64,000 bases of DNA from positions 2,852,001 through 2,916,000 of the forward strand of contig NZ_LT607752.1 of NCBI RefSeq assembly GCF_900090265.1, read 5' to 3'. A program made the translations under genes and the position numbers. The notes below the pieces were generated by a model that was not told the origin of the DNA, did not search any database, and was given only the letters and a program-made list of their open reading frames with translations. This DNA comes from Micromonospora rifamycinica. GTDB lineage: Bacteria; Actinomycetota; Actinomycetes; Mycobacteriales; Micromonosporaceae. Of the stretch, positions 1 through 8,433 are shown piece by piece (the first letter of the stretch is position 1; each line of letters begins with the position of its first letter).

Positions 1-1
1 G

Positions 2-3000
2 GTGCTGCACCTGTCCTGCCACGGGCTGAACACCTGGCGTCCCCGGCCGGACCGGCCGGGCGTGCCGGCGCTGATGCTGGAGGACGAGCTGGGCGACGTA
101 CGCCCCACCACCGCCACCGAGCTGGTCGGGCTGCTGACCACGATGCCCCGACTGGTGTTCGTCTCGGCCTGCCTCACCGCGACCGCCGCCGACGCCACCG
201 GCCAGCTACCCCCCGGACCGGGCCGGCGTGGCGAGTCGGACACGCCGGCAGCCGGCACGGAGCTGGTGGCGCACTCGCTGGCCACCGCCCTGGTGTCGGC
301 GGGGGTGCCGGCGGTGCTCGGCTGGGACGGCTCGGTCGGCGACCGGTCGGCCACCGTCTTCGCCGAGACACTCTACGGGCGGCTGGGCGACCGGGCCGAT
401 CTCGCGGTGGCCGTCGCCGACGCCCGCCGGGCGCTGCTGGAGTCGACGAAGCCGCTGCTGCGGGCCGACTGGCACCTGGCCCGGTTGTGGCTGGGGCCGA
501 CCGGGGGCGGGCCGCTGGTGGCGGGCACCCGGCGGCGGTCGCTGGTGTCCCCCGTACGCGGGACCAAGAAGTTCCTGGACCGCAAGCAGCACGTGCCGGT
601 GGCGCGGGCGGACATGTTCGTCGGCCGGCGGCCGGAGTTGCAGCAGTCGTTGCGGGCGTTGCGGTCCGGCGACCGGGCCGGCGTGCTGCTGCACGGGCAG
701 GGCCGGTTGGGCAAGTCGAGCCTGGCCGCCCGGATCGTCGACCGCTTCCCGGACCGGGCCGTCGGGGTGGTCTTCGGCGACTACGGCGCGCTGGCGGTGC
801 TGGACGCGGTCGCCGACGCGGTACGCGCCAACCCGCAGGCCCGGGACCTGATCGCCAGGCGACTGCCGGAGGTACGCGCCCGGCCCGAGGCGCTGGAGAC
901 GGTGCTGATCGACCTGCTGACCGGCCCGTGTGCCCAGACCGGCGAGGGTCAGAGCCCACTGCTGCTGATCATCGACGACCTGGAGCAGATCCTCCACCCC
1001 GATCCGGCCGGACCACACCGGGTGGTCGCCGAGTCCGCGCCGGTGCTGGCGGCGGTGCTGCGGGCGTTCGACCCCGCCGAGACCGACAGCCGCCTGGTAC
1101 TCACCAGCCGCTTCCTGTTCACCCTCGGCGGGCTGGAATCCCGGCTCGCCCCGGTGCAGTTGCGCCCGCTGTCCGAGGTGGCCCAGGGCAAGCTGCACTG
1201 GCGTCAGCAGGCGCTCGTCCCACCCGACCGGCAGGCCGAGCGGGCCACCCTGGCCCGCCGGGCGATCCGGGTCAGCCGGGGCAACCCCGGGCTCCAGGAT
1301 CTGGTCGTGCTGCGGCTGGTCTACAGCGGGCAGGTGCCGCCGGAGCGGTCCGAGGCGGCGGTCGCCGGGATGGAGGAATACCTCCGGCAGGGTGACCTGC
1401 CCCCGGACGCCGACGTACGGGCGTTCCTGGAGAACCTGGCCCTGGACGAACTGCTGGCGCAGGCCGGGCCGCCCCACGTCGCCCTGCTGCGGGCAGTCAC
1501 CCTCTTCGACCTGCCGGTACCGGTGCCGGTGGTCGACACGCTGGCGGCCGAGGTCGGCGGGTCGACGGACCGGTTGCGCGGGCTCGGCCTGCTGGACACC
1601 TTCCCCGACCGGTACGACCCGCAACGTCAGGCGGTCGCCGTCAACGCGCTGGCCGCCGGCCGGCTCACCCCGCTCGCCGACGAGGAACGCACCAAGCTGG
1701 CGGCACTGGCGGTGGAGCCGCTCTTCACCGCCTGGGGCGGCCCCACACCTAGCCCACGACAAGATTTGGCCCTGGACCTGCAACTTACCCGCCTAGCCCT
1801 GACCGCCGGAACATCTCCCGCCGTCGTCGTGGCGTGCGGGACCGGAGCAGTAGTCGAGCTACATGGCGGCCATGCCGATAATGCCTTCAGGCTCGGAAAA
1901 GAAGCGATAGCCCTCCTCGATCGGCATCGCGCCGCCATCCCTACCTATCTGCTTCGTAAGGTTGCCGGTGCTGCGGCGATCAGCGGTGACGGCGACACCG
2001 CGGCGGAACTGTTCGACCGGGCTCTACGGCAGACGCAGGGCAACAATCAGCCCGAATCCCACCCACTCGAACAAGCCCGGGTCATCGCCGAACAGGCAAC
2101 CTTCCTGATTAACCGCGGTGAACTCGACAGGGCTGAACAACTGTTGCGACATGCGCAACGGCTCTTCAGTGAGGCAGGATCAGAGCAGGAAGCCGCCGTT
2201 TGCCACGGGAAAATCGCCCTCCTCCTCTATCGACGCGGCCATTTCGACGAAGCACTCCACATCCGACGCAACATCGAACTACCCGTCTACCAACGCCTCG
2301 GGGAAGCCAGAGAAACCGCCATCTGCTACAGCAGCATCGCCGACATCCTTCAAGAGCGCGGCAATTACGACGAAGCACTTCATATACGACGCAACATCGA
2401 ACTACCTGTCTACCAACGCCTCGGGGAAGCCAGAGAAACCGCCATGTGCCATGGCGACATCGCCGAAATCCTCTACCGACGCGGCCATTTCGACGAAGCA
2501 CTCCACATCCGACGCAACATCGAACTACCCGTCTACCAACGCCTCGGCGAAGCCAGAGAAACCGCCATTTGCCAAGGCAACATCGCCGATATCCTCCAAA
2601 CACTTGGCGACTATGACGAAGCACTCCATATTCGACGCGACATCGAACTACCTGTCTACCAACGCCTTGGAGACGCCCGAATGACCGCAGTCACTCATGG
2701 CAAAATCGCCGACATTCTTCATCAGCGCGGCGACTACGACGGGGCAAGAAAGCTACACCTCAAGCGGCTGGAAATACATGAACACCAGGGCGATATCGAC
2801 GCCATCGCCTCGGCGAGGTGGGGCCTGGCACAGATCGACCTGGCTCGACAGAACTATCGATCTGCCGAAGAACATCTAGCCGAGTCTTTTCGAATCCTGT
2901 GCCACCTTCAGCGCCCTGACGGAACGGCGGTAGTGGGGCTGAGATTTGGCCAACTACTGGCAGCGTCAGGAAAGCAGGAAGAGGCTCGACAAGTGTTCGA

Positions 3001-3100
3001 GACCAGCCTTCTCGCCGCGAAGAAGATTAGCGCAACGGGACTCTACAAGAGGATCAGCGAAGCGCTGACGATCCTCTCCCCCAAGAGCGACCCGAGGTAG
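2..3100 (+). CDS. CHAT protease-NTPase-TPR protein (5' truncated by window edge)
   Basis: Multidomain STAND/NLR-like protein, 1032 residues visible; the true start lies upstream. Residues 1-185 are the end of a CHAT (caspase-like) domain, with His in HLSCHG at the very start and Cys in FVSACLTA near residue 55. A P-loop NTPase follows: GQGRLGKSS near 232-240 and Walker B LLLIIDDLE near 320. From about 600 to 1000 are TPRs. Residues 748-911 are four almost identical 41-residue units built around FDEALHIRRNIELPVYQRLG, plus a diverged fifth. Known family logic: TPRs sense, the NTPase oligomerises, CHAT cleaves; the role here, perhaps defence, is inference. Oddity: from about nucleotide 1750 the third positions become much less GC-rich, as if the sensor half had a separate origin. 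Domain calls are firm; target unknown. Confidence 0.85.
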   Translation: MLHLSCHGLNTWRPRPDRPGVPALMLEDELGDVRPTTATELVGLLTTMPRLVFVSACLTATAADATGQLPPGPGRRGESDTPAAGTELVAHSLATALVSAGVPAVLGWDGSVGDRSATVFAETLYGRLGDRADLAVAVADARRALLESTKPLLRADWHLARLWLGPTGGGPLVAGTRRRSLVSPVRGTKKFLDRKQHVPVARADMFVGRRPELQQSLRALRSGDRAGVLLHGQGRLGKSSLAARIVDRFPDRAVGVVFGDYGALAVLDAVADAVRANPQARDLIARRLPEVRARPEALETVLIDLLTGPCAQTGEGQSPLLLIIDDLEQILHPDPAGPHRVVAESAPVLAAVLRAFDPAETDSRLVLTSRFLFTLGGLESRLAPVQLRPLSEVAQGKLHWRQQALVPPDRQAERATLARRAIRVSRGNPGLQDLVVLRLVYSGQVPPERSEAAVAGMEEYLRQGDLPPDADVRAFLENLALDELLAQAGPPHVALLRAVTLFDLPVPVPVVDTLAAEVGGSTDRLRGLGLLDTFPDRYDPQRQAVAVNALAAGRLTPLADEERTKLAALAVEPLFTAWGGPTPSPRQDLALDLQLTRLALTAGTSPAVVVACGTGAVVELHGGHADNAFRLGKEAIALLDRHRAAIPTYLLRKVAGAAAISGDGDTAAELFDRALRQTQGNNQPESHPLEQARVIAEQATFLINRGELDRAEQLLRHAQRLFSEAGSEQEAAVCHGKIALLLYRRGHFDEALHIRRNIELPVYQRLGEARETAICYSSIADILQERGNYDEALHIRRNIELPVYQRLGEARETAMCHGDIAEILYRRGHFDEALHIRRNIELPVYQRLGEARETAICQGNIADILQTLGDYDEALHIRRDIELPVYQRLGDARMTAVTHGKIADILHQRGDYDGARKLHLKRLEIHEHQGDIDAIASARWGLAQIDLARQNYRSAEEHLAESFRILCHLQRPDGTAVVGLRFGQLLAASGKQEEARQVFETSLLAAKKISATGLYKRISEALTILSPKSDPR
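2243..2734 (+). repeat. Four tandem 123-bp units encoding near-identical TPRs
   Basis: Units begin at 2243, 2366, 2489 and 2612 with exact 123-bp spacing (41 codons); a diverged fifth begins at 2735. Long stretches are identical at nucleotide level, including synonymous positions, which implies recent duplication or gene conversion. The period is a multiple of three, so gain or loss of units keeps the frame. Confidence 0.9.
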
Positions 3101-3222
3101 CTCGCAGCGTCGAGATGCCGCGTTCGCCAGCTACGGCATTCCCGAGTGGGGGAAGATTTATCTCTGTCTTTCAAAACGACATCATCCCCGAAAGAAAATA
3201 CCCATTCTGACAGGTAGCTTCC

Positions 3223-3269
3223 ATCAGGTACCCCCTCTGCCAAGGAGAGGAGGCTGAGGGGTACCTGAT
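3223..3269. terminator. Hairpin between convergent genes
   Basis: A perfect 12-bp inverted repeat (arms 3223-3234 and 3258-3269, atcaggtacccc) with a 23-nt loop lies between the CHAT gene and the opposing DUF397 gene. There is no U-run. The position suggests a bidirectional terminator. Confidence 0.5.
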
Positions 3270-3284
3270 CTTCTGGCCGGCTGG

Positions 3285-3476
3285 TCAGTCAGGCTGACGG
3301 ACGGCCGATAGGAAGTTCCGCCAGGATTGCGGAGAGAACACCAGCACAGGACCGGCTGAATCCATGCTGTCCCGAACTCCTACGCCGCCGGGCAGACTGT
3401 CGGCAACCTCCACGCAGTTGCCCTCGGCACTGCTGCGACTGCTCTTGCGCCAGACGGCCTCGTCGAAATCAGCCAT
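3285..3476 (-). CDS. DUF397 domain protein
   Basis: 63-residue DUF397 protein starting MADFDEAVWRKSS, with the family pattern WRKSS...G.CVEVA...VRDS...GPVLVFSPQSW. The chosen ATG at 3476 gives the standard DUF397 N-terminus. The start overlaps the end of the upstream DUF397 gene by 8 bp, so the two are probably translationally coupled and follow the XRE regulator in one operon. DUF397 proteins typically sit beside DUF5753-type XRE regulators in actinomycetes, in a paired arrangement reminiscent of toxin-antitoxin or developmental switch modules. The biochemical role is unknown. Confidence 0.85.
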   Translation of the reverse strand: MADFDEAVWRKSSRSSAEGNCVEVADSLPGGVGVRDSMDSAGPVLVFSPQSWRNFLSAVRQPD

Positions 3477-3666
3477 GATCCTTCTCCTTGAACTCCCGAA
3501 GAAAATTCCGCCAGGACTGCGCGGAGAACACCAGCACCGGACCGGCGACGTCCTTACTGTCCCGCACCTGCACCACGGCGGATAGCCCATCAGCGACCTC
3601 CACACAGGCCCCCTCGGCGCTGTGCGTGCTCTTGCGCCAGCAAGCACCAACTGGATCATTCATCAT
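3469..3666 (-). CDS. DUF397 domain protein
   Basis: 65-residue DUF397 protein (MMNDPVGACWRKSTHS..., then ACVEVADGL, VRDSKD, GPVLVFSAQSW). It overlaps the end of the upstream XRE regulator gene by 11 bp and the start of the next DUF397 gene by 8 bp. The three therefore form one compact operon with probable translational coupling. It clearly resembles its neighbour, pointing to tandem duplication. Either Met of the initial pair could be the start. Function is unknown beyond partnership with the regulator. Confidence 0.85.
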   Translation of the reverse strand: MMNDPVGACWRKSTHSAEGACVEVADGLSAVVQVRDSKDVAGPVLVFSAQSWRNFLREFKEKDHG

Positions 3667-4531
3667 AGGTCTCCTTGATCACGCGCCCGATGAGATCCTC
3701 GGACTCACGCTCGTCGAGGGCAAGCGCCGAGAGCGCCTGCCAGGCTTCGGAGTATGTTTCCAACTCGTTCGGACGGTCCAGGTAGAGGCTGCCGGTAAGG
3801 GACTCGCTGTAGACGGTGGAGGGTTCGGCAGGGCGGGTGCCGAGGGCCGGGAAATCCAGAATGATGAAGGCGTTCGCGACGAAGACCATGTGCGGACCAG
3901 CCGACTGCGGGACGATGCGAACCGACACGTTGGGCGCTTGGGCAGCGTTCACGAGATGCGCGAGCTGCTTGCGCCACTCCTCCACGTCGGCGATGGGTCG
4001 ACGGATGACCGCCTCGTCGATGATGGCCTCGAAGGTCGGAGCGACCGGGCGGCGTCGAGACAGCAGACGCTGCCGCTCCAGCCGGAGGGACACCTTCCGC
4101 GCCACCTCCTGGGGGGCACGCCCTGGCTTGCTCTCGAACACCGCCGCCATGTACTCCGGAGATTGCAGCAGGCCGGGGATCAGCATCGTCTCGTAGTGGC
4201 GGATCCGGCGTGCTGCTGCTTCCAGCCCCACGTACAGCTCGAACCATGCAGGGATGACCTCCCCGTAGGCGTGCCACCATCCCTTGCTCTTACTCTCCCG
4301 TGCGAGACTGACCAGCACCTCAGTCAGCTCGGTCGATGTGCCGTAGTGCTGGCACATGAGGGTGACATCGTGGGTGCGCAGCGAGGTCTGGCCGCCTTCC
4401 AACCGGTACATCTTGGCGCGCGACCACTCGAGGGCTTCGGCTGCGGCCTCAAGGTTGATGCCGGCCTCCTCCCGTGCCTGCCGCAGTAGCCGACCGAGCT
4501 GCCTGCGAGGAACCGACGATCCGTCGCTCAC
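3656..4531 (-). CDS. XRE-family regulator with DUF5753 domain
   Basis: 291 residues. Residues about 10-65 form an XRE helix-turn-helix (LGRLLRQAREEAGINLEAAA...SRAKMYRLEGG). The rest is DUF5753, with the hallmarks KGWWHAYGEVIPAWF, ETMLIPGLLQSPEYM, FEAIIDEAVIRRP and VSVRIVPQSAGPH. It is a cytoplasmic DNA-binding protein, first gene of an operon with two DUF397 genes. Relatives in streptomycetes influence development and secondary metabolism (known for the family); the targets here are unknown. The 179-bp gap to the divergent gene at 4711 probably holds both promoters. This stretch is less GC-rich than the core genes around it. Confidence 0.9.
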   Translation of the reverse strand: MSDGSSVPRRQLGRLLRQAREEAGINLEAAAEALEWSRAKMYRLEGGQTSLRTHDVTLMCQHYGTSTELTEVLVSLARESKSKGWWHAYGEVIPAWFELYVGLEAAARRIRHYETMLIPGLLQSPEYMAAVFESKPGRAPQEVARKVSLRLERQRLLSRRRPVAPTFEAIIDEAVIRRPIADVEEWRKQLAHLVNAAQAPNVSVRIVPQSAGPHMVFVANAFIILDFPALGTRPAEPSTVYSESLTGSLYLDRPNELETYSEAWQALSALALDERESEDLIGRVIKETYDE

Positions 4532-4710
4532 GTACCGGTCTCCGTCTCAACACTGTGCGTCATCTGTCTCATCTGGAACAGACTGGCGGGCCAGACGAGC
4601 CATCGTCAATATCTTTCGTCGAATTTCTCGATGAGACGTTGCACTTCGATCCGCATCCAGCACATCGTGGCTGGCAGAGCGGCCTGTCGACGAGTAATGG
4701 AGGGTGGCAG

Positions 4711-4935
4711 ATGGCCCGATGGAAATGGTTCCAGCGTAAGGATCATCCGGTCGACATGGTGGGTCGGTCGAGTGTCGCGCAGAAGGCCGACACCGCCGGC
4801 CCGCCGGATGGGAATTGCGCGACGGCCCGACCGGCGTGGAACAGCCCGACGGTGATCTTCGCGCGGGATCTGCCGTTGCTGACCCCGGCCGCGCAGTGGC
4901 GGGCGCGCAATGCCGTCCGGGGGCACCGGCGATGA
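4711..4935 (+). CDS. Small conserved hypothetical protein, first of a three-gene cassette
   Basis: 74 residues starting MARWKWFQRKDHPVDMVGRSS. The N-terminus is aromatic and basic and no domain is recognised. The ATG at 4711 was preferred over much longer upstream extensions because those are antisense to the XRE gene and have different composition. It is the first of three small co-directed genes ending at 5540, divergent from the XRE/DUF397 operon. From memory, similar cassettes accompany DUF5753 regulators in Micromonospora, but this was not checked. Function unknown. Confidence 0.6.
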   Translation: MARWKWFQRKDHPVDMVGRSSVAQKADTAGPPDGNCATARPAWNSPTVIFARDLPLLTPAAQWRARNAVRGHRR

Positions 4936-4977
4936 GGCCGACCCCGCCAGAATGCGCCGTCGATCGGGGCACCGGCC

Positions 4978-5256
4978 GTGGTTGAGGGGCGGCCCGAACC
5001 GCCGTTCCGCGTGCTGATGGCCGGTTACGTGGTCGACTTCCACCACCGCGACGCCTGCCCCCGCTGCCTGCCCGACGGCTCCTGCCGCCGCCTCGCCGCA
5101 GCCGCCGAGACGCTCCGCGTCTGGCGCGACCGCCCCGACCGGCAACCCCGCGAACCCGCCACCCGCGAACAGGACGGAACGACCGACCGACCCGCACGGA
5201 CCAACCAGCACGCCCGGACCGACCGACCCGCACAGATCGAGCGGGGTACGCCGTGA
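4978..5256 (+). CDS. Small Cys-containing hypothetical protein
   Basis: 92 residues from a GTG at 4978; an in-frame ATG at 5017 is an alternative start. It contains HHRDACPRCLPDGSC, a CxxC...C arrangement with nearby histidines that could bind a metal, though this is unproven. The C-terminal third is low-complexity, rich in Arg, Asp, Thr and Pro. Its stop codon overlaps the GTG start of the next gene (GTGA), indicating translational coupling. No function can be assigned. It is the middle member of the 4711-5540 cassette. Confidence 0.6.
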   Translation: MVEGRPEPPFRVLMAGYVVDFHHRDACPRCLPDGSCRRLAAAAETLRVWRDRPDRQPREPATREQDGTTDRPARTNQHARTDRPAQIERGTP

Positions 5257-5540
5257 AGCCCGGCGACCTGCTGCTGATCACCCGGGCGGCCAGCGTGCAG
5301 TTCATCCGTCCGATCCGGTGCCGGCTGATCCGGATCGACGACCGGCCTACGTACGACGGGTGGGTCTGGCTCGATGTCTACCAGCTCGACGCCCGGGACC
5401 GGGCGGTGGCCCGGCGGAGCATCTTCGTGCAGCGCGCCGGGATCCGGCAGGGCGAGCCGGCACGTCAACCCGCGCAGCGCGGCACCGTCCGCCCGCGCGC
5501 CTGCACGACGGGACGCAACCGCAGGCCGCCCGGCTCCTGA
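5253..5540 (+). CDS. Small conserved hypothetical protein, third of the cassette
   Basis: 95 residues from GTG at 5253, overlapping the previous stop. The conserved-looking core is KPGDLLLITRAASVQF, then TYDGWVWLDVYQLD and RRSIFVQRAG; the last 25 residues are Arg/Pro-rich and look unconstrained. The compact, strand-rich composition would suit a small beta-barrel, but I recognise no named domain. I remember close homologues as hypothetical proteins in Micromonosporaceae; this is recall, not a search. A strong hairpin lies downstream. Confidence 0.65.
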   Translation: MKPGDLLLITRAASVQFIRPIRCRLIRIDDRPTYDGWVWLDVYQLDARDRAVARRSIFVQRAGIRQGEPARQPAQRGTVRPRACTTGRNRRPPGS

Positions 5541-5571
5541 CCATTACCCCCGGAGCACCCGTCAACGGCAC

Positions 5572-5604
5572 GACAGTGCCCTGGCCGGCGGCCAGGGCAC
5601 TGTC
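5572..5604. terminator. Strong bidirectional hairpin terminator
   Basis: Perfect 15-bp stem (arms 5572-5586 and 5590-5604, gacagtgccctggcc) with a 3-nt loop, between the convergent small-gene cassette and the S1 protease gene. Confidence 0.75.
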
Positions 5605-5617
5605 GGAGGGAGGGGAA

Positions 5618-6619
5618 TTACGCGGGAGAGCCGGCTTCCGCGTAGTCGTACAGACTCTTGATGTCGTTGTCGTAGTACGGGCCGTCGAATTGCCCGTTGC
5701 CCGGGTTGTCGCCGTGGCTGACGGTGCTGTTGATGTATCCGGCACCGATCGTGTCGTTGTATTCCTGCAACCAGGGACCGCCGCTGGATCCGTAGGTCAT
5801 GTTGCAGTACATCCGGATCTGCTGGCCGCCCGCGTCCCAGGTCGTGCCCTGGCAGTACTGCTGGCTCTCGCCGCCGCCGAGGTTGGACGGGTAGCCGAGG
5901 GCGGTGACCGCGACGGAGTAGCCCCAGTTCCAGCGCAGCCCGTTGCCGCCGACGGTGTCGACGACCTTGGCGTTGTAGATGCCGCCGTTGGACATCACGG
6001 CGATGCCCATGTCCTCGGCGTAGCTCGACGAGCTGGCCCACGCGCCCCGGGTGGAGAGGCTGTAGGCCACGAAGGTGCCGAACGGCCGGACGCCGTTGCG
6101 GTACCGGGGGACGAACTGCCAGTTGCTGTACCAGCCACCGCCGGCACCCTGGTGGACGCAGTGGCCGGCGGTCACCACCAGCCGCCGCTTGGTGCTGGCG
6201 ACGGTGCTGGCCGAGCAGGAGGCGGTGCCGCCGCCGGGCACGGTGAAGTAGACCTTGCCCACGGTCACCGCCTCGTTCAGCATCGTCCGGGGGCCGCTGG
6301 CGACGCTCGGGGCCACCGGAGCGACAGTGCCGGCCGGGCCGGTGGGCCTCGGCGCGCGGCTCGACGACGTGGTGGCGCGGGCCGACTTCGGGAAGTCCAG
6401 GTCGACGGCGGACGCCATGCGTTCCGGCGTCCAGAAGTCCATGACCTCCTTGGCGATCTTCTCGTTGGTGATCGCCCGGCCGTCCAGGGTACGGGCTACC
6501 GCGGTGATGTTTCCTTTCTGGTCGACCGAAGTGGAATTCGCCTCGGCTGCCGGCGCACCGGTCAGAATGAGAGTGAATGCGGCTCCGGCACTCACCGACC
6601 AACGCAGAGCGGATTTCAA
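5618..6619 (-). CDS. Secreted trypsin-like serine protease (S1 family)
   Basis: 333 residues. The N-terminal signal peptide is MKSALRWSVSAGAAFTLILTG followed by APAAEAN. A propeptide-like stretch runs to about residue 110. The chymotrypsin-fold domain then shows VVTAGHCVHQ (His), SYAEDMGIAVM (Asp) and YGSSGGPW (Ser), so the triad is complete; paired cysteines suggest disulfides. It should act outside the cell as an endopeptidase, and its substrate is unknown. The start is a TTG at 6619 with a strong Shine-Dalgarno (gggaggtcc) just upstream; no better ATG or GTG fits the signal peptide. The upstream region is AT-rich for this genome, consistent with a dedicated promoter. Confidence 0.9.
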   Translation of the reverse strand: MKSALRWSVSAGAAFTLILTGAPAAEANSTSVDQKGNITAVARTLDGRAITNEKIAKEVMDFWTPERMASAVDLDFPKSARATTSSSRAPRPTGPAGTVAPVAPSVASGPRTMLNEAVTVGKVYFTVPGGGTASCSASTVASTKRRLVVTAGHCVHQGAGGGWYSNWQFVPRYRNGVRPFGTFVAYSLSTRGAWASSSSYAEDMGIAVMSNGGIYNAKVVDTVGGNGLRWNWGYSVAVTALGYPSNLGGGESQQYCQGTTWDAGGQQIRMYCNMTYGSSGGPWLQEYNDTIGAGYINSTVSHGDNPGNGQFDGPYYDNDIKSLYDYAEAGSPA

Positions 6620-6939
6620 GAGGACCTCCCTATGCCCCTTGCGCCTATCTGGACTCGGGAAGCATATTGAGGGTCAACTATTGATCACAATGCTGGTCAT
6701 TGAGTGCCAGGAATCTGTGTCACTCCGTAACATTCGGCATGTCCACTGCCAATTTTATTGGCCCTGGGATATGCGATGGATTGTTTCCTCCCCCGGCGGG
6801 CCGGGCCGACGTCACGGCGACGGCACCGGGGGGCGGCGGACCCGGACCGGAGGTCGGCAACGGCGTTCGACCGGCATCGTGAGCACATCCCGACACCGGT
6901 CGACGCACGCAGCGGAGCCGGCGACCGCCGGCGCGGAGG
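6620..6939. other. Intergenic region, promoter side of the S1 protease
   Basis: 320 bp between the protease start and the ddl stop. The half nearest the protease is unusually AT-rich (for example around 6665-6770) and should hold its promoter. The rest is GC-rich and I see no gene, repeat or RNA in it. Confidence 0.4.
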
Positions 6940-8040
6940 TCAGCGCGAACCGGAGCCGAGGGCCGTCCGGATCAGCCGGTTGACCAGCTTGGGGTACTCC
7001 AGGCCGCTGGCCGCCCACATCCGGGGGAACATCGACGTCGGGGTGAACCCGGGCATCGTGTTGATCTCGTTGAGATAGACGTCCAGGTCGGGGGTGACGA
7101 AGAAGTCGACCCGGGCCAGGCCGGCACAGTCCAGCGCGGTGAACGCGCGGGTGGCGTACTCCTGGACCTGGCGGGTGACCCGCTCGGGCAGGCCGGCGGG
7201 GACGTCGTACTCGCAGACCTCGTCGGCGAAGAGGTACTTGGCCTCGAAGTCGTACCACTCGCGGTCGCCGACCATCCGCACCTCGGCCAGCACGGACGCC
7301 TCGGGCGCCCCGCCGGCCTCGCCCTCCAGCACGCCGCACTCGATCTCCCGGCCGACGATCGCGGCCTCGACCAGGACCTTGGTGTCGATCTCGCGGGCGG
7401 TGGCGACGGCGGCGTCGAGCTGCGCCCAGTCGTCTACCCGGGTGATGCCGAACGACGAGCCGGCCCGGGACGGCTTGACGAAGACCGGCAGCCCCAGCCG
7501 CTGCTTGTCGGCCTCGCTCAGGGTCATCCCGTTGCGCAGCACCGCGTACGGGCCGACCGGGATGCCCTCGACGGCACAGAGCTTCTTGGTGAACTCCTTG
7601 TCCATCGCGGCGGCGGAGGCGAAGACGTTCGCCCCGACGTACGGGATGTCGGCCATCTCCAGCATGCCCTGGATGGTGCCGTCCTCGCCGTACGCGCCGT
7701 GCAGCACCGGGAAGACCACGTCGACGTCGGCGAGCGCCCGGGGCCCCTCGGCCGGGTCGAGCACCAGCAGACCACCGGCGGTCGGGTCGGCGTGGAGCAC
7801 CACCTCGACACCGGCCCCGGCGGTGACCTCCGGGAGCGTGCGCGCCCGGATCGCCAACTCGCCCGGTTCCCCGCTGGTGAGCACCCACTGGCCCTGTCGG
7901 GTGATGCCGACCGGCACCACGTCGTACTCGTCGGGGTCGAGCGCGGCGAGCACGCTGCCGGCGCTGACGCAGGAGATGCCGTGCTCGGGGCTGCGTCCGC
8001 CGAAGACGATCGCCACGCGGGTCTTGCCTGGGGTGGTCAC
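6940..8040 (-). CDS. ddl: D-alanine--D-alanine ligase
   Basis: 366 residues. It joins two D-alanines with ATP to make the dipeptide used in peptidoglycan precursors; cytoplasmic. Visible signatures are [16 protein letters not shown] at the N-terminus, [46 protein letters not shown] of the ATP-grasp fold, and the metal-binding tail [20 protein letters not shown]. The length is normal. The GTG at 8040 was chosen because GAGAGGTGA lies just upstream and the family N-terminus begins there; an open frame extends further but has no family similarity. It stands alone, not in a mur cluster. Confidence 0.95.
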   Translation of the reverse strand: MTTPGKTRVAIVFGGRSPEHGISCVSAGSVLAALDPDEYDVVPVGITRQGQWVLTSGEPGELAIRARTLPEVTAGAGVEVVLHADPTAGGLLVLDPAEGPRALADVDVVFPVLHGAYGEDGTIQGMLEMADIPYVGANVFASAAAMDKEFTKKLCAVEGIPVGPYAVLRNGMTLSEADKQRLGLPVFVKPSRAGSSFGITRVDDWAQLDAAVATAREIDTKVLVEAAIVGREIECGVLEGEAGGAPEASVLAEVRMVGDREWYDFEAKYLFADEVCEYDVPAGLPERVTRQVQEYATRAFTALDCAGLARVDFFVTPDLDVYLNEINTMPGFTPTSMFPRMWAASGLEYPKLVNRLIRTALGSGSR

Positions 8041-8190
8041 TCGGGTCACCTCTCGGTACGCGACTGCGGAGCCGTCAGTTGCGCTCTCCCGACTGACCTT
8101 ACTGTGGGTGGCGACGCGCCGATGGTGATACCCGGGAGGACGTGATCGCCCCTCGCAAACGGTCATCCACCCCGATACGGTACGTGACCG

Positions 8191-8433
8191 TCAGCCGTGT
8201 CCGGGCGGGATGACGCGGCGTCGCCGACCGACGGCGATCACCTTGACCCGCTGCCGTCCGGCCCGGACCATGCCGAGCGCCATGAACGCCCCGGCGATCC
8301 GGTCGGCGGCCTCCCTGCTGTTCGCGCCGACCACCTGGCGACGCCGTTCGGGACGGGACCGCTCGTCGCGTTGCGCGGTCTCCGCCGGCCGTACGTCGCT
8401 GAGCACCACCAGGAACCGTGTCATCGCCGTCAT
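8191..8433 (-). CDS. Small hypothetical protein
   Basis: 80 residues starting MTAMTRFLVVLSDVRPAET; the middle (VVGANSREAADRIAGAFMA) and end (RVKVIAVGRRRR) look like a compact alpha/beta protein. The ATG at 8433 has gagggg six bases upstream, which favours a real gene; an ATG three codons later is an alternative. No domain is recognised. It lies upstream of ddl and divergent from the second XRE/DUF5753 gene. Existence is moderately likely and function unknown. Confidence 0.45.
   Translation of the reverse strand: MTAMTRFLVVLSDVRPAETAQRDERSRPERRRQVVGANSREAADRIAGAFMALGMVRAGRQRVKVIAVGRRRRVIPPGHG

Noticed and set aside
4474..4710. Upstream extension of the small gene at 4711 to start at 4474.
   Set aside because: The extension is antisense to the XRE regulator's N-terminal coding region and lacks a Shine-Dalgarno; ATG 4711 gives a compact product.
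5318..6670. A 450-codon plus-strand frame over the S1 protease.
   Set aside because: Antisense shadow: the minus strand has a signal peptide and a complete catalytic triad.
8041..8166. Upstream extension of ddl to ATG 8166.
   Set aside because: The added 42 residues do not resemble the Ddl family, whereas GTG 8040 has a strong Shine-Dalgarno at the family N-terminus.
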